From positions 1 through 6,247 of the forward strand of contig JAHZHX010000089.1 of the NCBI GenBank assembly GCA_019420065.1: a DNA stretch of 6,247 bases. The letters are read 5' to 3'. The notes under the pieces are model-generated. The model worked only from the letters and a program-made list of their open reading frames with translations, had not been told where the DNA came from and searched no databases. Origin of the DNA: Clostridiales bacterium. GTDB taxonomy: Bacteria > Bacillota > Clostridia > Christensenellales > Aristaeellaceae. Numbering within the stretch: position 1 is the first letter of the stretch; each line of letters opens with the position of its first letter. Shown one piece after another: positions 1 through 4,208 of the stretch. The position numbers and the translations under genes were made by a program.

Positions 1-257
1 GAATAAAAGCCCTCGCCGGTATAGGTCATGGCCTTGTTGTTGGTGTTGTTGCCGGTGCGGGCGCAGTATTGGCCCGCAAACATGGAAATGCGGGCGGGCA
101 CGCACACGGGGGAGGGGGTATAGGCGCGGTCAAAGCATACCGCCTCGTTGGCAATGCTGTCCAGCGCCGGGGTGACGATCTGGTCGTTGCCCAAAGCGTG
201 GATGGTGTCGGCGCGCTGCTGATCGGTAAAAATGAGCAGAACGTGCTTGCGTTTCAT
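1..257 (-). CDS. Cys-type sulfatase, N-terminal 85 residues (3' end beyond window)
   Basis: The visible part begins MKRKHVLLIFTDQQRADTIH. It carries the two hallmarks of the alkaline-phosphatase-superfamily sulfatases: an early metal-binding FTDQQR segment (Asp12 and Gln13) and the sulfatase signature CVPAR at residues 52-56. Cys52 of that signature is the residue converted to formylglycine in this family, so a radical-SAM maturase (anSME) would be needed elsewhere in the genome. No signal peptide is visible, so the enzyme is probably cytoplasmic and acts on a small imported sulfated substrate. The start is supported by an AAAGGAG Shine-Dalgarno 7 nt upstream (265-271) and by a 4-base ATGA overlap with the upstream HAD gene, which suggests translational coupling. 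It is the third gene of a minus-strand operon. The substrate cannot be read from 85 residues. A phosphonate or phosphodiester hydrolase of the same fold is the main alternative. Confidence 0.88.
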   Translation of the reverse strand, partial: MKRKHVLLIFTDQQRADTIHALGNDQIVTPALDSIANEAVCFDRAYTPSPVCVPARISMFAGQYCARTGNNTNNKAMTYTGEGFY

Positions 258-925
258 AAAATTGCTCCTTTCAAAGCCAGCTCTGCAATTTGCGCCGGCT
301 TGTCAACTACATAATCCGCGCCCGCTTCGCTGAGCGCTTCCCGGGTATGGAAGCCCCAGGTCACGCCCACCGTGACCACCCCGGCGTTTTTGCCCGTCAC
401 CATGTCGATGGTATGGTCGCCGCAGTACAGGCATTCGTTCTTTTGTACGCCGTAGCGCTCCATCAGGCGCCAAATCTCATCGGGCGCGGGCTTGAGCGTC
501 ATGCCCGGATAGGCGCTGACGCAGATTTCGAGCAGGCGATCGTCCTCGCCAAACATGGCATGGCACAGCTTCTGCCCGGTGGGCCCGTGCTTGTTGGTCA
601 CAATCGCCGTGTGAACGCCGCCGCGGCGCAGGGCTTCCAGCATTTCGCGCACGCCCTCATACGGCTCGGTCAGGTACAGAAAATCGTTGTCATAGCGCGC
701 GACCCAGTCCTGCATCATGGGCTCGTACAGGGATTCGGGGGCGTGCAGCGCATCGACGATGTTGCGCCACAGCTTTTTGGCCCCGCCGCCCGCCAGCGTG
801 CGGTATGCGTCCACCGGAAAGGTTTCAAAGCCAAAATCCTTGAGCGTTTCGTTGGCAAAATAGGCGATGGAATTGAGGGAATTGACCGTCGTTCCATCCA
901 GGTCAAATACGCATAATTTTATCAT
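254..925 (-). CDS. HAD-superfamily phosphatase, phosphoglycolate phosphatase/beta-phosphoglucomutase-like
   Basis: This is a complete 223-residue haloacid dehalogenase-type hydrolase. Motif I is DLDGT, with nucleophile Asp8 and acid/base Asp10. Motif II is the Thr110-Asn111 of IVTNK. Motif III is Lys145 in LKPAPDE. Motif IV is GDHTID (Asp170 and Asp174). Residues from about 15 to 85 form the helical C1 cap. This pattern is typical of Gph/PGMB-like enzymes that remove phosphate from small sugar phosphates or phosphoglycolate. The exact substrate is not visible. Its ATG overlaps the stop of the upstream TIM-barrel gene in an ATGA (922-925), with no strong Shine-Dalgarno of its own, so it probably relies on translational coupling. 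Its own stop overlaps the sulfatase start in the same way. The cytoplasmic location follows from the lack of a signal peptide. A role in removing a dead-end phosphate from the operon's sugar substrate is inference. Confidence 0.93.
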   Translation of the reverse strand: MIKLCVFDLDGTTVNSLNSIAYFANETLKDFGFETFPVDAYRTLAGGGAKKLWRNIVDALHAPESLYEPMMQDWVARYDNDFLYLTEPYEGVREMLEALRRGGVHTAIVTNKHGPTGQKLCHAMFGEDDRLLEICVSAYPGMTLKPAPDEIWRLMERYGVQKNECLYCGDHTIDMVTGKNAGVVTVGVTWGFHTREALSEAGADYVVDKPAQIAELALKGAIL

Positions 926-1794
926 AAATTCATCAGACAGGACGCGCGGTAGAACGCGTGGCGCGCCGTTTCATCCTTCATGTCATTGGGCGTGTACAGG
1001 TTGGCGTACACTTCCAGGATCAGGTCGCCGGGATATCCGATATCGCGCAGCGCGCCCATTACGCGGTCCCACTTGACCGTGCCGTCAAAGGGCAGCAGGT
1101 GCAGGTCGTCCGTGCCGCGGTTATCGTCGATGTGCGTGCAGTGCAGGCGCTTGCCGATAACGTGCAGCGGCTCCCACTGATCGGTATAGGTGGCGTTGGC
1201 GTGGCCGGTATCCCAGCATGCACCCACGCGCTCATCGTGGTAGGAGTCGATCAGCTCCGCCAGATCCTCGGCCTCGGAGCAGTAGTCTACCAGCGGGCCT
1301 TTTTTTGTGCTGCGCACGTTTTCCAGGGCGATATTCAGCCCTTTTTTCAGCGCGTACTCGATGAAGGGGTCGTTCAGGTCGTGATTGGCGGCGGCCTTTT
1401 GCTGTTTGGTCAGGTCCTTTTCGCGCATGGGCTCGGCGTGCAGCACGGCCCAGGGAAAACCCATGTACACCGCCACGTCGATGGCGCGGTAGACCATTTT
1501 GCAGTAAAAGTCCCATTCCTCCGGCGTTTTCCACTTGACCTTGCCGGAACGGAAGGGCAAATGGCACTGCGGCAGGCGCAGGCCCAGCTCATCCGCCGTG
1601 CGTTTCATCTCCTGGGCATATTTTTCCCAATCGTCCCGATGCAGGTCGGTCTTGAAAGCGCAAAGCTGGCACAGGTTCAAATCGACAGACTCAAAACCGG
1701 CCGCGCGAATGCGCCGCATCGATTCGGTATAGGAGATATGCTCCTGCGTGCCCAACTGTTCGCGGAACAGGATCGACATGCTCCCTACATTCAT
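922..1794 (-). CDS. Sugar phosphate isomerase/epimerase-like TIM-barrel protein (xylose isomerase-like/AP endonuclease 2 fold)
   Basis: This 290-residue protein fits the size of the IolE/IolI/tagatose-3-epimerase-like TIM barrels. Family-type metal-ligand positions appear in order: Glu158 (IALENV), Asp195 and His198 (CWDTGHAN), His221 with Asp223 (THIDDN), His232 (DLHLLPFDG) and Glu261 (ILEVYAN). The CWDTGHAN and THIDDN..G..D.H.LPF.G blocks are highly characteristic. Such proteins isomerise or epimerise free or phosphorylated sugars and polyols. Some are lyases or dehydratases, so the reaction remains unassigned. The chosen ATG lies 10 nt from a strong AGGAGG (1805-1810). An alternative ATG five codons inside has its purine-rich stretch too close. 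It is the first gene of the operon with the HAD phosphatase and sulfatase, which suggests that an intracellular sulfated sugar is processed. No signal peptide is visible. Confidence 0.93.
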   Translation of the reverse strand: MNVGSMSILFREQLGTQEHISYTESMRRIRAAGFESVDLNLCQLCAFKTDLHRDDWEKYAQEMKRTADELGLRLPQCHLPFRSGKVKWKTPEEWDFYCKMVYRAIDVAVYMGFPWAVLHAEPMREKDLTKQQKAAANHDLNDPFIEYALKKGLNIALENVRSTKKGPLVDYCSEAEDLAELIDSYHDERVGACWDTGHANATYTDQWEPLHVIGKRLHCTHIDDNRGTDDLHLLPFDGTVKWDRVMGALRDIGYPGDLILEVYANLYTPNDMKDETARHAFYRASCLMNL

Positions 1795-1878
1795 TTCCGC
1801 GCATCCTCCTTGTGATATTGATATTTATCTTAAAGGCTTTTCAGGCCATTTCATGCATCCAGTACACACCGTTCCTAT

Positions 1879-1905
1879 CTTATAATTTTTGCTGAAACTT
1901 GTCAA
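1879..1905 (-). promoter_or_regulatory. Sigma-A-like promoter of the epimerase-HAD-sulfatase operon
   Basis: Read on the minus strand, a perfect TTGACA (1905-1900) is followed by a TATAAG box (1884-1879). The spacer is 15 bp, shorter than the ideal 17. Shifting to TAAGAT gives 17 bp but a poorer box. The predicted 5' leader is about 75-80 nt. It ends in AGGAGG and contains a short GGC/GCC hairpin, but I see no recognisable riboswitch. Confidence 0.6.
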
Positions 1906-1951
1906 GGCTGACCGTTAAATTATTTTGCCGGATGCGCGGAATGTATACAGG

Positions 1952-1960
1952 TGATATAAT
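1952..1960 (+). promoter_or_regulatory. Extended -10 promoter for the sigma/anti-sigma operon
   Basis: TGATATAAT is a perfect extended -10 (TGn-TATAAT). No good -35 lies 17 bp upstream, which is typical for extended -10 promoters. Transcription would begin near 1967, about 44 nt before the sigma start. A 12-bp AT palindrome, ATAATATATTAT (1969-1980), sits right after the expected start point and could be an operator or simply AT-rich leader. A CGGAAT sequence just upstream (1937-1942) resembles part of an ECF -35, but no matching -10 is clear. Confidence 0.55.
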
Positions 1961-2010
1961 AATATGTAATAATATATTATATAAACTATATGCAAAGGAA
2001 GGTAATCGCT

Positions 2011-2553
2011 ATGTTTGAACAAATGAAGCCCCCGACCCGTATGGAAGACCGCTGGAACTGGATCATCGAACGTCTTACCCGCCGGCAGATCAACGCTCTG
2101 TATCAGGGCGCGTACCGGATTTTGCGTAACAAGGAGGACACAAATGACGTAATTCATGAAAGTTTGATTAAAAGTGCGGAAAAACTTCATCAATTGAAAT
2201 TTGAATCTCATCTATTTGCATGGATGTACACAATCGTCTGCAACGAGGCCAGGGGATATTGCAAAAGGAACGCCTCCCCGCCCGAAAAAGTCCAGAAAAA
2301 GATGATGGCGCATTTCGGAATGAGGATGCTCAGCGTGGAGCAGCAGGTCATTGAAGCGGACGATTTAGCGCGGCTGCGCAAGGCCTTGGACGACTTGCCG
2401 TCCGATGTACGCCGGATTTTGCTCATGCGCAACGAGGATAACATGAAAATGCGCGACATCGCCCGGGAGCTGAACATCAGCTTCCCGGCGGCGCGTTCAC
2501 GCTATCGCCGCGCGTTGGAAGCGCTGAAGGAAAGAATGGAGGAACTGCAATGA
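2011..2553 (+). CDS. ECF-type RNA polymerase sigma factor
   Basis: The 180-residue product has the two-domain layout of an ECF (sigma-70 family group 4) factor. Region 2 covers about residues 27-86 (ALYQGAYRILRN to LFAWMYTIVCNEARGYCKR) and would bind core polymerase and the -10 element. Region 4 covers about 122-176, with a helix-turn-helix around MKMRDIARELNISFPAARSRYRRAL for -35 recognition. I chose the ATG at 2011 because AAAGGAAGG (1994-2002) lies 8 nt upstream. An in-frame ATG at 1990 lacks a site and precedes that Shine-Dalgarno. The stop overlaps the next ATG in an ATGA with the anti-sigma gene, the usual coupled arrangement. By analogy the factor is held inactive at the membrane until an external signal arrives. 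Its regulon is unknown. A short AT-rich patch lies inside the region 2 coding sequence (about 2138-2235). Confidence 0.9.
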   Translation: MFEQMKPPTRMEDRWNWIIERLTRRQINALYQGAYRILRNKEDTNDVIHESLIKSAEKLHQLKFESHLFAWMYTIVCNEARGYCKRNASPPEKVQKKMMAHFGMRMLSVEQQVIEADDLARLRKALDDLPSDVRRILLMRNEDNMKMRDIARELNISFPAARSRYRRALEALKERMEELQ

Positions 2554-3305
2554 ACCGTAACGAACGCCGTCTTCTGGAGGAAAAAATCAAATCCCTGAAC
2601 GATGACAAGTATCAGCTGACAGACGAGCATATTGAAGCCGTGCTGGCAAAGGCGCATGACGAGCTGCTGCGCCGCGAGCGGGTCCGGATCGAAAAACACG
2701 AAAAGAGGAAAAGCCGCCTGCGCCGCGTTGTCCTTGTTTCCGCGGCGACAGTCAGCTTGATGGTGTGCTGCTTTGCATACAGCGCCCTTGCGCCTGTGAC
2801 GGTAGGCAGCGCCGACAACATCGTCCGCCGCGCTTCCATCTGGATCAATGATACCCTGCATCTGGGCGTGACCTTCACCCAGCCCGAAGACAGCGATGGA
2901 GGCTTTCAATTCAACGGAAAAATGGAATTCGCCACGATTGAAGAAGCCGCAGAAAAATTAAAAACCCCCATAATATATCTGGGGGATGCGGGAGATTTTC
3001 ATGTGGATAAAGTAATGGCTGAAGAAGTCATAAATTCAAAGACTGTGGTTACGATCGATTATTTAGATGATAATCAGAATTGTATTCATCTTGATAATGC
3101 GCCAATATATGAAGGAAGTGAAATAATGTTTGATGCTGATGGACAAGAAAATGTAGAAACGGCGCTTGGCACAGTTTATCTTTCGGAAACGGAGGAAGGA
3201 ACGGCGGCGATAGCGGTTTATCAAAATAGAATTATTACTATTACCGCTCCGCTAAATACTGATGAAATAGTACCGATTCTTCAATCTTTAAATGTTCTTA
3301 ATTAA
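2550..3305 (+). CDS. Membrane-anchored anti-sigma factor with extracytoplasmic DUF4367-like domain
   Basis: The 251-residue protein has a charged cytoplasmic N-terminus (residues 1-59, rich in Lys, Arg and Glu and probably helical). One transmembrane helix follows at about 60-81 (VVLVSAATVSLMVCCFAYSA), then an outer domain of about 170 residues. The C-terminal pattern, a strand ITITAPLNTDEIVPILQSLN, resembles DUF4367-type domains of Firmicutes anti-sigma factors. That family name is from memory and not checked. No zinc-binding HxxxCxxC motif is seen, so it is not a classical ZAS. Position, the ATGA overlap with the sigma gene and topology support the role. A GGAGG site lies 7 nt before the start. 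From about residue 128 the coding sequence turns clearly AT-rich, while the cytoplasmic and membrane parts match the GC-rich surroundings. This hints at a swapped sensor domain. Its stop shares TTAATTAA with the convergent gene. Confidence 0.85.
   Translation: MNRNERRLLEEKIKSLNDDKYQLTDEHIEAVLAKAHDELLRRERVRIEKHEKRKSRLRRVVLVSAATVSLMVCCFAYSALAPVTVGSADNIVRRASIWINDTLHLGVTFTQPEDSDGGFQFNGKMEFATIEEAAEKLKTPIIYLGDAGDFHVDKVMAEEVINSKTVVTIDYLDDNQNCIHLDNAPIYEGSEIMFDADGQENVETALGTVYLSETEEGTAAIAVYQNRIITITAPLNTDEIVPILQSLNVLN
2965..2985. repeat. Small inverted repeat at a composition boundary
   Basis: CCCCCA and TGGGGG form a perfect 6-bp stem around a 9-base AT-only-plus-C loop, inside the anti-sigma gene. 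It lies just after the point where GC-rich coding gives way to AT-rich coding. It lacks a U-tract, so it is not a terminator. Confidence 0.4.
3298..3305. other. TTAATTAA palindrome forming the stop codons of both convergent genes
   Basis: The palindrome reads TAA on both strands: the anti-sigma gene stops at 3303-3305 and the secreted-protein gene at 3300-3298. The coding regions overlap by 8 bp, leaving no room for a conventional terminator between them. The two transcripts therefore probably overlap at their 3' ends. Confidence 0.9.
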
Positions 3306-3783
3306 CGTATACACTTTTTGTGTAGCTGTTATATGAAGACATATCGCCAGTAAAAGTAGCAACGTGCGTGCAAGCAAGGCGATAATAGTAACCGGATTCA
3401 ACGGTTTTAGTGGCGGAAAACTCATGAGAAGTGCTTGAAATCGTACCATAATCGTAGGACAAATAGTTATTCCATTTATTGTTTTCCCAACGCTGGATAA
3501 CTGCGCTTACATAAATTTGGTGCGCTTTTGCATTGGTTTGTGTTTTACCATAAATCGAGACTGACGTCGAACTGACTTTATTGATGGAGGTGTTCATATA
3601 AATGATCTTCTTTTCCGTCACGTCCCGGGTCAGCTGCGCGGGCGCGCGCCAAATGAATTCGGCATGGGTCAGGTCGGCAGAAATTTCGTCGGCAGGCGGC
3701 GCGGACGGCGCATCCGAAAACGCGGTCAGGCAAAGGCTCAGCAGGGCTACGAGAATCAGGGCAAACGCGGTGATTTTCTTCAT
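3298..3783 (-). CDS. Small secreted protein of unknown function (possible DUF6147-like)
   Basis: The 161-residue product begins with a clear Sec signal peptide (MKKITAFALILVALLSLCLTA, cleavage probably near residues 22-26). A short Pro/Ala/Asp linker follows, then a domain rich in Ser, Thr, Tyr and Asn (residues about 58-161). That domain includes STSVSIYGKTQTNAKA, an IQRWENNKW segment and GYYYRLACTHVATF, which suggests a small beta-sandwich. It resembles short secreted Firmicutes proteins that I associate, from memory only, with DUF6147. The start at 3783 is preferred over an ATG at 3864 because it gives an exact signal peptide and has AAAGGAG 9 nt upstream (3793-3799). The gene converges on the anti-sigma gene, and the two stop codons overlap by 8 bp. 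The mature C-terminal domain is AT-rich while the signal-peptide end is GC-rich, mirroring the anti-sigma gene. One cysteine remains in the mature domain. Function is unknown; a ligand or target of the neighbouring anti-sigma sensor is conceivable. Confidence 0.82.
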   Translation of the reverse strand: MKKITAFALILVALLSLCLTAFSDAPSAPPADEISADLTHAEFIWRAPAQLTRDVTEKKIIYMNTSINKVSSTSVSIYGKTQTNAKAHQIYVSAVIQRWENNKWNNYLSYDYGTISSTSHEFSATKTVESGYYYRLACTHVATFTGDMSSYNSYTKSVYVN

Positions 3784-3830
3784 TATTATACACTCCTTTA
3801 TTCTTTTGTAGTGAATCACCGGCCTATCGA

Positions 3831-3863
3831 GATTCCGAAAAAACAGAATGATTCCAAAAAACA
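3831..3863. repeat. Tandem direct repeat upstream of the secreted-protein gene
   Basis: GATTCCGAAAAAACA (3831-3845) and GATTCCAAAAAACA (3850-3863) are near-identical copies, 19 bp start to start, or close to two helical turns. On the minus strand each reads TGTTTTTT(C)GGAATC. They lie 48-80 bp upstream of the secreted-protein start and also just upstream of the T-box promoter. They could be tandem operator half-sites, or a GGAAT-type ECF -35 in duplicate. A convincing -10 partner is not visible. Confidence 0.55.
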
Positions 3864-3883
3864 AAATGAAAACAATTCAGTCA

Positions 3884-3911
3884 TTGACAAAAAGGGGGGG
3901 AGGATGATAAA
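3884..3911 (+). promoter_or_regulatory. Promoter for the T-box leader, with a G7 run in its spacer
   Basis: A perfect TTGACA (3884-3889) precedes GATAAA (3906-3911, 16-bp spacer) or TAAACT (18-bp spacer), each matching four of six -10 positions. Initiation is expected about 3917-3925, just before T-box stem I. A run of seven G (3894-3900) lies within the spacer, so slippage there would change promoter geometry. Confidence 0.6.
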
Positions 3912-3930
3912 CTATTTTTAATTTCATACG

Positions 3931-4184
3931 CTAAAGGCTGTGACGAAGACGGCGATGGCGGATTTTCTCCAGAGAGCCTGCGGGTGGTGCGAGCAGGCGA
4001 AAGCAACCATTGGCACATCCCTTCCGAGCCGAACGGGCGAAAAGCAGAGTAGTCCGTTCCGTGATTGCCGCGTCAGTGCATAACGCTTGTTGGAGCGTGA
4101 GGGGCGCGAGAGCGCAATTTGAGTGGTACCGCGGGCATATACAGTGCCCGTCTCAAAGCAGAATTTGAGACGGGCGCTTTTTTT
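3931..4184 (+). ncRNA. T-box riboswitch leader (tRNA-sensing), best specifier reading ATC (Ile)
   Basis: All main T-box elements can be paired. Stem I: base GGC/GCC (3936-3938 with 4028-4030), a K-turn-like GA..GA, GAAG/CTTC (3945-3948 with 4021-4024), CGATGG/CCATTG (3953-3958 with 4007-4012), an AGAGAG element and an apical GCCTGC/GCAGGC stem whose loop contains GGTGGTGCGA. Downstream: a stem II-like GAACGG/CCGTTC helix (4031-4036 with 4054-4059) enclosing AGAGTAG, an ACGCT/AGCGT hairpin and a GCGC-GAGA-GCGC stem III (4104-4115). The antiterminator pairs TTTGAG/CTCAAA and GCGGGC/GCCCGT around the conserved TGGTACC bulge (4124-4130). Counting from the K-turn as in glyQS leaders, the specifier is ATC at 4017-4019 (Ile). 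The UGGU bulge calls for a tRNA with discriminator A, which fits Ile and argues against the overlapping CAC (His) and GGC (Gly) triplets. The C after ATC, instead of the usual purine, is a caveat. Uncharged tRNA should permit read-through into the downstream fusion gene. Confidence 0.93.
4146..4184 (+). terminator. Intrinsic terminator of the T-box leader
   Basis: GCCCGTCTCAAA (4146-4157) and TTTGAGACGGGC (4164-4175) form a perfect 12-bp stem around GCAGAA. GC and seven T (4178-4184) follow. The 5' arm is the same segment that closes the antiterminator, so the two structures are mutually exclusive. Confidence 0.95.
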
Positions 4185-4191
4185 GCGCCCG
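4171..4191 (+). repeat. Extra inverted repeat spanning the terminator U-tract
   Basis: CGGGCGC (4171-4177) and GCGCCCG (4185-4191) are perfect complements with the seven-T run as loop. The hairpin uses bases from the terminator 3' arm and ends just before the AGGAGGAG ribosome binding site (4196-4203). It could form only after the polymerase has read through. Confidence 0.6.
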
Positions 4192-4208
4192 GCTGAGGAG
4201 GAGAACGA

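Noticed and set aside
69..314. Small plus-strand open frame at the left edge
   Set aside because: It opposes the sulfatase start with its CVPAR signature and is Gly/His/Ala low-complexity.
290..916. Long plus-strand open frame opposite the HAD phosphatase gene
   Set aside because: The minus-strand frame has all four HAD motifs and operon spacing. The plus frame is low-complexity, rich in His, Ala, Val and Arg, as expected from the antisense of GC-rich coding.
958..1815. 285-codon plus-strand open frame opposite the epimerase gene
   Set aside because: It is the antisense of a clear TIM-barrel protein with metal-ligand motifs. The plus frame shows no recognisable domain.
1969..1980. ATAATATATTAT palindrome as an operator
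   Set aside because: It is a perfect 12-bp palindrome, but in a very AT-rich stretch this is easily chance, so it is mentioned only with the promoter.
1990..2010. Upstream ATG as the sigma factor start
   Set aside because: The Shine-Dalgarno AAAGGAAGG lies downstream of it and 8 nt before the ATG at 2011, which also begins the conserved-looking protein.
3784..3864. N-terminal extension of the secreted protein to the ATG at 3864
   Set aside because: It would bury the signal peptide behind 27 residues and has no good ribosome binding site, and the extension covers the repeat/promoter region.
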